DNA of 64,000 nucleotides from Spirosoma linguale DSM 74 (GTDB taxonomy: Bacteria > Bacteroidota > Bacteroidia > Cytophagales > Spirosomataceae). The stretch lies in contig CP001769.1 of assembly GCA_000024525.1 (NCBI GenBank), positions 7,411,001 to 7,475,000 on the forward strand, read 5' to 3'. Each line of letters opens with the position of its first letter. Position 1 is the first letter of the stretch. The position numbers and the translations under genes are program-made. The notes beneath the pieces were generated by a model. That model saw nothing but the letters and a program-made list of their open reading frames with translations. It was not told the origin of the DNA and searched no databases. Positions 16,071 through 24,532 of this stretch are shown here, piece by piece.

Positions 16071-17078
16071 TTACTTATCCAGTACCACCGTTTCGCCGAT
16101 CAGGTAAGCGCCTGATTCGGTAGCCAGATTGTACACGGTCTTTACCGACCGGATGGCAGAATCCGTCCGAACTACTTTGTAGCCAGTAACGCTGTTGGTT
16201 GCCGAATCATAATGATATAATACCTCACCCGCTTTTACTTCACCTAACGCTTTGCGGCCAGCAGCTGTCAGTACAGGATGGTTAGCGGTTGCTTCTAGTA
16301 ACAGTGGAGTGGTTGGCCCGCTACGGGTATCGGCCGTCAACTGGTTGTTCGAAGCCAGCCATACGCCAGCGAGCGTAATGTTGGCGCTTGTGTGGGTATC
16401 AACGCCTGTTACGCGGGTCGGCGTCAGGGCTTTCGTTCTGGCGTCGTAACCCAGCACAATATCGCCCGTTTTCACGTCGCTAATGGCTTTTGACGTGCCA
16501 TCGGCCATGGTTACCGGCGCGTCGGGGGCAAAGCAGAAGTTATATTCTTCTTTTTTCTTGCCACCCTCTTCCGATTTACCCGCACCACCCGACAGCAGAT
16601 TCGCCATCTCGCGCGACAGTACGAAGGTCAGTGTCGACATGAGGCCGGGTTCTTTTTCCCCAACGTATTTTAAATCGTCGATATAAGCGTCCCAAGCTTT
16701 ACGGTCGCCCGTAGCACCGGGGATGACGAAGGGTTTCACCTCGTTGGTTTTTGTGTTCTGGTAAATGGCCAGTAAGCCAAGCTCTTTGGTATCTTCCACC
16801 GTGAACACTTTATACAGGTAGATTTTGCGGGTTATACCATCACTGTAGGTGAACACATAGGCCGGGCGCTCTTCGTAGCGGTCCAGGATAAAGCCGCCCG
16901 ACTTGAAATAGGTATCCTTGTCGAGGTTAGCCACTTTAATGGCTTTGATGGCTTTTAATTGCTCAACCGTCATACTGGCACTGGCCGTAGCGGTTTGCGC
17001 CGAAACGCGCTGGCTAAGTAACTGCGTTGCTATAGCGCAACACAGAAAGATCATTATAGAGAGCAGGTTGTTTTTCAT
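16071..17078 (-). CDS. Secreted protein with C-terminal Hint (hedgehog/intein) domain
   Basis: 335 residues from ATG 17078; the frame is open upstream to 17153 but the signal peptide (MKNNLLSIMIFLCCAIATQL) begins here. Residues about 30-175 form a domain I do not recognise. A Hint domain covers about 180-335: FCFAPDAPVTMADG with the nucleophilic-type Cys near 183, DVKTGDIVLGYD, ANHPVLT, and closing VYNLATESGAYLIGE. Hint domains self-cleave in inteins and hedgehog, and often release the toxin tip of polymorphic toxins. Here nothing follows the Hint domain, and the final His-Asn of inteins is replaced (VVLDK), so splicing is unlikely. Its role is unknown. Confidence 0.75.
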   Translation of the reverse strand: MKNNLLSIMIFLCCAIATQLLSQRVSAQTATASASMTVEQLKAIKAIKVANLDKDTYFKSGGFILDRYEERPAYVFTYSDGITRKIYLYKVFTVEDTKELGLLAIYQNTKTNEVKPFVIPGATGDRKAWDAYIDDLKYVGEKEPGLMSTLTFVLSREMANLLSGGAGKSEEGGKKKEEYNFCFAPDAPVTMADGTSKAISDVKTGDIVLGYDARTKALTPTRVTGVDTHTSANITLAGVWLASNNQLTADTRSGPTTPLLLEATANHPVLTAAGRKALGEVKAGEVLYHYDSATNSVTGYKVVRTDSAIRSVKTVYNLATESGAYLIGETVVLDK

Positions 17079-17083
17079 AGTTC

Positions 17084-17153
17084 TTGTCTGGGCCAAGCTC
17101 CGGCTTGCCCCTGTAAATGTGTGACGGGTCAAGCCGGAGCCTGGCCCAGACAA
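17084..17153. repeat. Inverted repeat in the Hint/amine oxidase gap
   Basis: Arms 17084-17107 and 17130-17153 pair at 23 of 24 positions around a 22-nt loop. They fill the gap between the amine oxidase stop and the Hint start. The arm reads TTGTCTGGGCCAAGCTCCGG and onward. One of several GC-rich palindromic elements found in gaps of this window; it may also end amine oxidase transcripts. Confidence 0.65.
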
Positions 17154-18728
17154 TTATTTTTTTGTGTACTCGCCGACCCGGGCGTGTAAGGCTTCTACGG
17201 TTCGGCGAGCCGATGTAAAGGCCCCGGCCATCCAGGCCGTTAGGTAGGTTGTGTGTTCACCTGCGAAGTAGATGTTACCGTCCGGTTCGAGCAGGGTCGG
17301 GTAATATTTCTTGCGGGTGGCATCATCGTAGGTCGCCCAGCCGCCACCACTGTATGGTAACCGATGCCAGGCAAGGGAGAATGAATTTTCGAATTCCGAT
17401 GAATACTGCGGGTGAATTTTCCCTCCCTGAGCCAATGCAATTTTTTCGCGTTCGGCAACGGGTAAGGCACCAATGGCTTCGGCCCGGCTATAGAAGTTAT
17501 AATAGCCAATCAGTACGCCTTTCTTTCCCTGTAAGCCGAAAGATGGGTACCAGATCTGATTGATGTCCATGTTGGTGCGCGAAATGCCCCCGTAGATGCC
17601 ATCATCTTCTTCCCAGAAACGCCGTTTAAACTGAAGACCAATCTTTCCGGTTTTCATGTACGGCACAAAGTCGGCCGCCCGTTTTACCGTCCCGGAGAGG
17701 TCGGATTCGAGGTTTTTGAGCATGGGAAGGGGCAGCGTACATACGCAGAACTCACCCGTAATCTCAACCGGCTTGCCGTCTTTCTGATACACCACCCGAA
17801 CACCGTTTTCGGTTTTCCGAAGCTCACTGACGGGCGCGTTGAATTGGATTTTGCCGATCAGCTTTTTCTCCAGGGCTCTCGGAATAGCATCCATTCCACC
17901 AACGGGCTGTAGTAACGTAGCCTGCTGTTCGTAGGCGTAATCGCCCACGTTGTAGAAAACGGGCTGCATGAAGCCCGAGCGTAGTAGATCCGTCAGGCCG
18001 TAAGGATCGGTCAGGGTGCCAGGTGTGTGGCCTGCACCGGGATCACTTTTTGCTTTGTAGCCCCGTCGGTTCGTGCCCTTGTAGAGGTGAGCCGTGTTTA
18101 GGTCACCTTCATTTTTCAGGAAATCGATAAGTTTCTCAACGTCCTCTTTGGTGAGTTGCTGATCGAGCGACGACTGGTCGAGGGCTTTGGCAAGCAGTTC
18201 GGCGGTGTAGCCGCGCATATCGAAGTGATAATCGCTGATGCGCATACGTCGGTTAGCTAAATCGCCGGTACCACCGTCATTGTAGAGGTAAGCCGATTCG
18301 TTGGCACCGTTAAAGATTTCGAGGGGTACGCCCAGCTCACGGCAGTATTGCAGGGTAATCTGGTGGTGGTGCGGAATACGGGCGGCTCCACCATTAAAAT
18401 AAAGACCGTTTTCGAACGAACAGGTTTGGGGTGTACCGCCCGCCAGCTCGGTTTCTTTAGTGCCCCCCCGGACAGTCCACACACGCCCGCCCGAGCGCGA
18501 CCGGGCTTCCAGAACGGTGCAGTCGTAACCCAGTTTGCCGAGTTCATAGGCGGTCGTCATACCGGCCAGACCAGCACCTAAAACAATGACTTTCCGACCT
18601 TTACCGTCACTTTTCTTTCCATTGGCAGGTAAGTCAAGCGCCGATGCGGGTGCAGGCTGTAACATTCCCCAAGCCAATAGGCTGGCGTAACTGGCACTCG
18701 TTGAATTAATAAAGTCTCTTCTTGTCAT
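17154..18728 (-). CDS. Tat-exported flavin amine oxidase
   Basis: 524 residues. The start MTRRDFINSTSASYASLLAW carries a twin-arginine motif and hydrophobic stretch ending APASA. An FAD dinucleotide-binding motif follows (VIVLGAGLAGMTTAYELGKL, then E in CTVLEAR and GGRVWT). The C-terminal FAD motif is IYFAGEHTTYLTAWMAGA. This is the monoamine/L-amino-acid oxidase family, which oxidises amines or amino acids to imines with release of hydrogen peroxide. Tat export fits a cofactor-loaded enzyme going to the periplasm. The next gene upstream on the strand (95 nt) is a Tat-type aminotransferase, suggesting a shared amino-acid pathway. The substrate is not known. Confidence 0.88.
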   Translation of the reverse strand: MTRRDFINSTSASYASLLAWGMLQPAPASALDLPANGKKSDGKGRKVIVLGAGLAGMTTAYELGKLGYDCTVLEARSRSGGRVWTVRGGTKETELAGGTPQTCSFENGLYFNGGAARIPHHHQITLQYCRELGVPLEIFNGANESAYLYNDGGTGDLANRRMRISDYHFDMRGYTAELLAKALDQSSLDQQLTKEDVEKLIDFLKNEGDLNTAHLYKGTNRRGYKAKSDPGAGHTPGTLTDPYGLTDLLRSGFMQPVFYNVGDYAYEQQATLLQPVGGMDAIPRALEKKLIGKIQFNAPVSELRKTENGVRVVYQKDGKPVEITGEFCVCTLPLPMLKNLESDLSGTVKRAADFVPYMKTGKIGLQFKRRFWEEDDGIYGGISRTNMDINQIWYPSFGLQGKKGVLIGYYNFYSRAEAIGALPVAEREKIALAQGGKIHPQYSSEFENSFSLAWHRLPYSGGGWATYDDATRKKYYPTLLEPDGNIYFAGEHTTYLTAWMAGAFTSARRTVEALHARVGEYTKK

Positions 18729-18823
18729 TCTTCTTTAGTAAATAGGAGCGAGGAGTCAGGAGTGAGAATAAGAACTTGCCTCAGTAAAAGATTCTGTACC
18801 CTCTCTCCTCGCTTCTAACTCCT

Positions 18824-19996
18824 TTACCCAACTACCTTTTTGAATCCATCAATGAACATGGCCATTTCGTCCATGGTACCCACGCTGACCCGGCAATAGG
18901 GCTGCCCGTTGAAGTCGCGGGTTTGGATACCGATGCCCTGCGCAAACATCTGGTTGCTGAAGGCACCCGTTTTCATGCGAATCGGGAACAGGATAAAGTT
19001 GGTATACGATGGAATAACCTCGTAGCCCATGTTCGTCAGGGCTTTGGTGGTGTAATCGCGGGCTTTGGCATTTTCCGTGCGGCAGTGGTCCTGCCAAGCC
19101 ACGTCTTTGTAACTGGCGATACCGGCCATTAAGGTAGTAATGCTGACATCACCTTCCGCACCGATGTACTGGTGCAGGGTTTTCAGCATCTCGGGCTGGG
19201 CCATGGCGTAGCCTAACCGTAGGCCGGCAAAACCATGAATTTTAGAAAAGGTACGCGCCTGGATAATATTCAGGCCTTCGGCCACCAGCTTGCCGAGCAT
19301 AGGCCGGTCGGTAGGCGACAAAAAGTCGATGTAGGCTTCATCGAGGAACACCGGTACTTTAGGTGCTACTTCCCGGCAGAAGGCTTCGAGTTCGGCGGGC
19401 GACAGGATGGTGCCCGTTGGGTTATTTGGGTTAACGATGTACACCAGCTTCACGTCGGGCGTGATGGCGGCTTTCAGCGCGGGCAGATCAAACTTGAAAT
19501 CCTTCGTTAAAGGGATAGGCTTGATGGTGGCCCCGAATTTAGTAGTTTTATCCAGCAGGTCGTCGTAGGTAGGGCGGCATGTAAGGATCGTACCTCCTCC
19601 TTTGGCGAAGTGTTCGGCGGCAGCCAGCAGGATATCTGACGAACCCGGCGACATCAGAATGTTTTGAGGCTTTACACCTTCATTGTCACTAATCAACTTT
19701 TTCATCGGGCCAAACTCCATCCAGGCATAGCGGTTGCCAATTTCAGCCGCTTTCATAATGGCATCTTTCGCACTCTGCGAAATACCCAGCGGGTTTTCGT
19801 TGGCAAGCAGGCGGACCTTCAATTTGGACATCTTCTCAAATGGGTCGTCCGTAAAGGCAAACTCGTTTGTGAAGCCGGAAACTAAAGGAGCCTTTGGGGT
19901 GCTGGCAGCAGCAGGGGTGAACCGGCTCAAACCAAGGCCAGCCGTAAGAAGACCGCTGGCACGGAGCCAGTCCCGGCGAGATAGTTGTGATGACAT
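18824..19996 (-). CDS. Tat-exported class I/II aminotransferase (HisC-like)
   Basis: 390 residues. Start MSSQLSRRDWLRASGLLTAG is a twin-arginine signal. The body is a PLP aminotransferase of the histidinol-phosphate type: LLANENPLGIS near residue 63, VNPNNPTGTI near 187, FLDEAYIDF, and the Schiff-base lysine in ARTFSKIHGFAGLRLGYA. True HisC is cytoplasmic; the export signal and the neighbouring amine oxidase argue against histidine synthesis and for a periplasmic role, as seen in related Tat-signal aminotransferases of this phylum. The substrate is unknown. Confidence 0.87.
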   Translation of the reverse strand: MSSQLSRRDWLRASGLLTAGLGLSRFTPAAASTPKAPLVSGFTNEFAFTDDPFEKMSKLKVRLLANENPLGISQSAKDAIMKAAEIGNRYAWMEFGPMKKLISDNEGVKPQNILMSPGSSDILLAAAEHFAKGGGTILTCRPTYDDLLDKTTKFGATIKPIPLTKDFKFDLPALKAAITPDVKLVYIVNPNNPTGTILSPAELEAFCREVAPKVPVFLDEAYIDFLSPTDRPMLGKLVAEGLNIIQARTFSKIHGFAGLRLGYAMAQPEMLKTLHQYIGAEGDVSITTLMAGIASYKDVAWQDHCRTENAKARDYTTKALTNMGYEVIPSYTNFILFPIRMKTGAFSNQMFAQGIGIQTRDFNGQPYCRVSVGTMDEMAMFIDGFKKVVG

Positions 19997-20381
19997 ATTT
20001 GTATGTTTTTGTACTTATCAGAGATAAAATAAAAGTAAAACAAAATCTAACTGATTAGTAGATAGGGTTTTGTGAAAGTACGAATTAAAGCCAAAAAAAA
20101 GGCCTTTTAAAATGAAAACGCCTACAAAATATTTTGATGATTATATATTAATCAAAATTTATATATGAATCTTCTGTCTTTATTAGAATAAAACTACTAT
20201 GGTTCCTAATTGTACTGTAGTTCACCAGCGACCTTATTCCTGTATTGCTCCGGTGCCCTAACTTAGTCCTATATTTACCCAACATATACTAAAAATGGCC
20301 AATGGTTCTCTGATCCATTGGCCATTTTTGGAAGATAAAAAGCTGTTAATCGGGGCTGATTCAACGATTTAGCCCCGATAT
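19997..20381. other. AT-rich intergenic region
   Basis: 385 nt holding the promoter side of the HisC-like gene and, near the right end, the terminator at 20291-20329. No gene is seen. Confidence 0.6.
20291..20329 (-). terminator. Rho-independent terminator of the lipoprotein gene
   Basis: A perfect 15-bp stem (AAAAATGGCCAATGG and complement) with a 9-nt loop, flanked by A-run and T-run so that it can work on both strands. It lies 52 nt past the stop of the 20382-20837 gene. Confidence 0.8.
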
Positions 20382-20837
20382 TCATTTTCTATAAACCCAT
20401 TGGATTTTACCCGAAGCTGTAGCGGTACTAGATATTGGAAAGGAGTAACTCAATGGCGTAACCTGCGAGAGCTCCTCAATATTCTTGTTTTTTGCATAGG
20501 TATAAGCGTCCGTGGAGCCTCCATTGTATTTTAGGGTCAACGTATTATTCGTGTAATCCCAGGTACCTTCTCCGTCCGACACCCCAAAGTTCCGATAATT
20601 CTCATTGAACGTATTGTCGGAGTAGATATCCAGCGTTGATCCCTCAGAGTTGAGGTAATACAAGTCTATTCCTGCTCCATTTATACTTAAAGAAGCAGGG
20701 AAACTGCTTGCTATGCCTCTGTTCAGTTCCCATCGCCCGACAACTACGGGCGGTGGAGCGGGATCGTTGTTTTTGCTGCAGGAAACCAGCCCCATGAAAG
20801 AGGCTACCACAATGAACAAATATACATAATGCTTCAT
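20382..20837 (-). CDS. Lipocalin-like lipoprotein
   Basis: 151 residues from ATG 20837; the upstream extension to 20939 has no lipoprotein logic. The start MKHYVYLFIVVASFMGLVSC is a lipobox signal with Cys 20. The mature part opens with VVGRWELNRG and later has STLDIYSDNTFNE and EGTWDYTNNTLTLKYN, the pattern of small lipocalin-like beta-barrel lipoproteins common in Bacteroidota. Anchored in a membrane; ligand unknown. It stands alone, with its own terminator. Confidence 0.75.
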   Translation of the reverse strand: MKHYVYLFIVVASFMGLVSCSKNNDPAPPPVVVGRWELNRGIASSFPASLSINGAGIDLYYLNSEGSTLDIYSDNTFNENYRNFGVSDGEGTWDYTNNTLTLKYNGGSTDAYTYAKNKNIEELSQVTPLSYSFPISSTATASGKIQWVYRK

Positions 20838-20958
20838 AAACAATTGATTTTCAATAGAGTAAAAACAGAACAAGGACAAGTGATTGTAAGCTACAAAAAA
20901 AAGTAATAACGCAATACCTACGGTACGCTGAAAATGCACTTATTGATGCAATGAACAA

Positions 20959-22950
20959 TTACATTGTTTTTGGCTTCAGATACTTGTCGAACCATTGCAG
21001 ATACCGGTCAATGCGGTCTTTTTGATAACTGGGAACCGAAATGCCGTGAAACTGACCAGGATAAATAATCAATTGAGTTGGTATGCCCAGCGACCGAAGT
21101 GCCTGAAACATCTGCTCGCTACCTGCCGTTGGTACGTTGAAGTCTTTCTCGCCGGCCATAAACAGCGTTGGGGTTTTAATGCGGTCGGCTTTGAGGAACG
21201 GGTACGATAACTTCAGCCACTTGTCGGTGTTTTTCCAGGGAGCGCCCAACTCCGTTTCATACTGATTGGTGTACTGGTCGATGCCGTACATAGACAGTTG
21301 CAGGGAGCTACCCGCTCCGCTGGCCGCGGCCTTAAACCGGGTGTCGGTGGCGATGGTGTAGTTGGTCAGAATACCGCCGTAACTCCAGCCGCCAATGCCC
21401 AGCCGGTCGGGGTCGGCAATGCCTTTTTCAACGACGTAATCCGTGGCACCCAGAATGTCCAGCACTTCTTTGTTCCCCCAATCGGCGTAAATGGCTTTGG
21501 TAAAGTCGAGCCCCCGGCCATTGCTGCCGCGATAATTGACCGCTACAACGGCATAGCCCCCGGCCGCCAGCAGTTGCCGGGTGAGGTCGAAGTTGAACTC
21601 GTCCTGCGCAACCGGGCCGCCATGAATGAAGAAGATGGTGGGCATTTTCTTGTTGGCGGCTGCGTTCGCTGGCTTGTACAAGACATTAGACACCTGGGCA
21701 CCGTCTTTGCTTTTCGACGTAAATCCTTCTACCGTGGCCAGTTCGAGCGGGGCCAGAAATGCATCGTGCACATGTGTGAGCCGACGCGGTGCGCCCGATT
21801 CAATGGCATACAACTCGCCGGGTGTTTGGGGGTCACTCATCAACGTGAGCCAACTACCGCTTGCTACGGGTTCCAACTCCGTAAATACCCGATTTCCACT
21901 GGCAACTTTGGCCAACTTGCCATCGAGCGTATACTGACCCACGTACGTTTGGCGGTCGTCCTGCACCAGTACGCCGATAGTCTGTCCGTCTTTCGCCCAG
22001 CGTGGGTTGCGAACGGGCCGGTCCAGCGCTTTGGAAAGGAGAGTTGGTTCGCCACCGTCGCGGCTGATAACGGCCAGTACGGGCTGATCGTACATCAGGA
22101 AGTTGCCCGATGCGGTAGAGCGTGTGTAGGCAATGCGTTTGCCGTCGGGGCTCCATTCGGGGTTATTGTCGGAGCCGGGCCAGGTGGTCAGTTGCTTCAT
22201 GGTGGCTCCTTTTTTTGCGTCGATGACGTAAATGTCGGTGTTCTGATTCCGGTCGGGGTCTTCCGTCCGGTTACTGACAAACGCCAGCTGTGACCCATCC
22301 GGCGACCAGGTGGGTGATGTTTCGTCGTAATTTCCCGTGGTGAGCGTGTCCAGTTTCTTGGAGGCCACATCATACACATACAGGTGTACGGAGCCTTTTT
22401 CCAGATAGCCTTTCACATCGGCTTTAAAGTGATAGCGGTCCAGCACATACGGCTTGCGGACTTTGGTCTTGGCCGAATCGGCGTAGTCGGGGTCACGAAG
22501 AACCATGGCTATCTTTTTCCCATCCGGCGACCAGACGTACTCTTCCAGATCGGTTTTCAGGTCGGTCAGTTTTTTGGCTTCGCCACCCCGGCGGTCCATC
22601 AGCCAGATTTGTCCTTTGGTAGCGCCTTGTCGAGCCGACACGAACGAAATGTATTTACCATCGGGACTGAACCGCGCTCTCGACTCGCCTTCGGGCGTGT
22701 TGGTCAGCTGAACGGTTTCCTTGCCATCCCAGCTTACCATCCAGAGGTCGGAATTTCGTTTGTCTTTGGTTGTATCGACGGTCGAGAGGCCATACGTCAC
22801 CCATTTGCCATCGGGCGAAATCTGCGGGTCGCTCAAGCTTTGCAGGCGGTAAATATCGCTGGATTTGATCGGCCGTTTTTTAACGGGTGTTTGGGCCACA
22901 CTCACAAGTGGTGAGAGGGCGAGAAGAATAAGGAGAATTGAGCGGTTCAT
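20959..22950 (-). CDS. Secreted S9 family prolyl oligopeptidase
   Basis: 663 residues from ATG 22950 (a second ATG at 22962 adds MTYP; either is possible). Signal peptide MNRSILLILLALSPLVSVAQ. The N-terminal half is a beta-propeller with repeated SPDGK motifs (DPQISPDGKWVTYG, ARFSPDGKYISF, PTWSPDGSQLAF, PEWSPDGKRIAY). The C-terminal alpha/beta hydrolase holds the catalytic Ser in GIGGWSYGGILTNY, Asp in MAGEKDFNVP and His in PGQFHGI. Such S9C-type enzymes trim short peptides, often from the N-terminus. It sits in a run of secreted peptidases and amino-acid enzymes. Confidence 0.93.
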   Translation of the reverse strand: MNRSILLILLALSPLVSVAQTPVKKRPIKSSDIYRLQSLSDPQISPDGKWVTYGLSTVDTTKDKRNSDLWMVSWDGKETVQLTNTPEGESRARFSPDGKYISFVSARQGATKGQIWLMDRRGGEAKKLTDLKTDLEEYVWSPDGKKIAMVLRDPDYADSAKTKVRKPYVLDRYHFKADVKGYLEKGSVHLYVYDVASKKLDTLTTGNYDETSPTWSPDGSQLAFVSNRTEDPDRNQNTDIYVIDAKKGATMKQLTTWPGSDNNPEWSPDGKRIAYTRSTASGNFLMYDQPVLAVISRDGGEPTLLSKALDRPVRNPRWAKDGQTIGVLVQDDRQTYVGQYTLDGKLAKVASGNRVFTELEPVASGSWLTLMSDPQTPGELYAIESGAPRRLTHVHDAFLAPLELATVEGFTSKSKDGAQVSNVLYKPANAAANKKMPTIFFIHGGPVAQDEFNFDLTRQLLAAGGYAVVAVNYRGSNGRGLDFTKAIYADWGNKEVLDILGATDYVVEKGIADPDRLGIGGWSYGGILTNYTIATDTRFKAAASGAGSSLQLSMYGIDQYTNQYETELGAPWKNTDKWLKLSYPFLKADRIKTPTLFMAGEKDFNVPTAGSEQMFQALRSLGIPTQLIIYPGQFHGISVPSYQKDRIDRYLQWFDKYLKPKTM

Positions 22951-22968
22951 GGGGTAAGTCATTGAATG

Positions 22969-23060
22969 TACCCACGGACTTTAGTCCGTGTTTTCGATAG
23001 TATTATAACATAGTAAATAAATCACGGGCTAAAGCCGAACACGGCCCGGCCCGTGGGTAC
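22969..23060. repeat. Palindromic intergenic element
   Basis: Outer arms GTACCCACGG (22969-22978) and CCGTGGGTAC (23051-23060) are perfect complements. Inside are smaller hairpins such as CACGGACTTTAGTCCGTG. It occupies most of the gap between the S9 peptidase and the class V enzyme genes. Confidence 0.6.
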
Positions 23061-23062
23061 GT

Positions 23063-24331
23063 TTATCCCGCCAGTTCATTCAGCGCTTTCACGAAAGCGT
23101 CGAGTTCGGTGATGGTGGTGTAAACATGGGGTGTTACGCGCACGCCCTGTACCGGGGGCGAGTCGATGGCGACGGTGAATATTCTGTATTTGTCGAGCAA
23201 CACTTTCGCCAGTTCGGCGGGCGTTTTTCCGGCTACCCCCACGTTGGCGATGGCGCAGGAGCGGGCGGGTGCTTCGGGCGTGTTAAGAATGATTTTTGGG
23301 TTGTGGCGCACCTGGTCCGTCCAGTAGCGTTGCAGGTAGCGAAGCCGGGCTTCCTTACGTTCAATGCCAATGCCTTCGTGGAATTTGATAGCGTCCTGAA
23401 TAGCCAGATCGGTAGCAACGGGATGCGTTCCGGTATGATTAAGTTTTCGGATGTCCGTATCGGGTACGCTGCTGTCGGCAAACATAGGCCAAATACCGGC
23501 AACCTTATCTTTTCGCACATACAGCATACCGGCGCCCAGTGGTGTGCCGAGCCATTTGTGCAGACTACTGGCGTAATAATCGCAGCCGCCAAGGTCCCCT
23601 AGTTTGAAGTTCAACTGAGCGAAGGCGTGGGCACCATCCACCAGCACCTCAACCCCATGTTTATGCGCCATCTCGGTAATCTGACGAATGGGCAGAATCT
23701 GTCCGGTGATGTTCACCATGTGGCACACCATCAGCAGCCGGGTTTTGGGCGTAATTGCTTTCTCGTACAGACTTACAATCTCTTCGTCAGACTTTGGGTG
23801 ATTAGGCAGCGAAAGGGTCCGGTTCACAATCCCGTGCCGCCGTGCCTGAAGCTTGAACATATCCTGCATAGCCCCATAATCCTGCTGCGCCATGATGGTT
23901 TCGTCGCCCGCTTTCCAAGTCAGTCCGCCAATGACGGTATCCAGTGATTCGGTCGTATTTCGGGTGATGATCAGCTCGTCGGGGGAGCAGCCCAGCAGTC
24001 GGGCCAGCTGCGTTTGTGACTCGCGTTTGTCGTCGAACTGGCGCGTCCGCATGTAATAGGACGACACCGAATTTATCCGCTGAATGTGTTTCAGGTAACT
24101 GTCCATCACGGGTTGCGCTGCCAGTGAATAGTACCCGTTTTCGAGCTGGATAAAGTCCTTCGTAACCGGATAAGCCGCCCGAATATCAGCCCAGAAGTCT
24201 TCGGTTTGGGCCAGTGTTGCCGAGGGTACATGCGCTACCTTCGCCAGCGTCTCGTCCAGACCCGCCCAAGTTGATAAAGCGGCTGTACCAGCCAGAGATT
24301 TTAAGAACTGACGTTTGGAGAGGTTGGCCAT
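23063..24331 (-). CDS. Exported class V aminotransferase (isopenicillin-N-epimerase-like)
   Basis: 422 residues from ATG 24331; the frame upstream to 24376 lacks signal features. Start MANLSKRQFLKSLAGTAALS fits a Tat-like signal with Lys-Arg in place of Arg-Arg. PLP fold of the class V type: RNTTESLDTVIGGL near 110-125, VDGAHAFAQL, and the PLP lysine in YYASSLHKWLGTPLGAGML. Members include cysteine desulfurase-like and epimerase-like enzymes; the substrate is not predictable. It lies between secreted S9 and M28 peptidases on one strand. Confidence 0.87.
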   Translation of the reverse strand: MANLSKRQFLKSLAGTAALSTWAGLDETLAKVAHVPSATLAQTEDFWADIRAAYPVTKDFIQLENGYYSLAAQPVMDSYLKHIQRINSVSSYYMRTRQFDDKRESQTQLARLLGCSPDELIITRNTTESLDTVIGGLTWKAGDETIMAQQDYGAMQDMFKLQARRHGIVNRTLSLPNHPKSDEEIVSLYEKAITPKTRLLMVCHMVNITGQILPIRQITEMAHKHGVEVLVDGAHAFAQLNFKLGDLGGCDYYASSLHKWLGTPLGAGMLYVRKDKVAGIWPMFADSSVPDTDIRKLNHTGTHPVATDLAIQDAIKFHEGIGIERKEARLRYLQRYWTDQVRHNPKIILNTPEAPARSCAIANVGVAGKTPAELAKVLLDKYRIFTVAIDSPPVQGVRVTPHVYTTITELDAFVKALNELAG

Positions 24332-24390
24332 GGTGGATTCAGAACGGGTTATATGATAGGCATACAGTAAGGTCAACGGGGAAAGCTATC

Positions 24391-24480
24391 AGCCCCCGGT
24401 TTTAACCGGGGACCAGACGTCACGCGAATGAAGGCAACCGTTTCAACGGTTTGGGTTGGTAAAACCGTTGAAACGGTTGA
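24391..24480. repeat. Tandem palindromes in an intergenic region
   Basis: Two hairpins: CCCCGGTT and AACCGGGG around 24395-24412, and perfect 17-nt arms at 24436-24452 and 24462-24478 (AACCGTTTCAACGGTTT and complement). They fill the gap upstream of the class V enzyme gene. Same style as other palindromic gaps here. Confidence 0.6.
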
Positions 24481-24532
24481 TGGTCAGGTTCGTTTTATCA
24501 TAACCCAAAGCTAAAGCTATGGGCTGGTTATA

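Noticed and set aside
21298-22293. 331-residue plus-strand frame inside the S9 peptidase gene
   Set aside because: Antisense shadow: the minus-strand peptidase has a signal peptide, propeller and catalytic triad, while this frame has no domain or start context.
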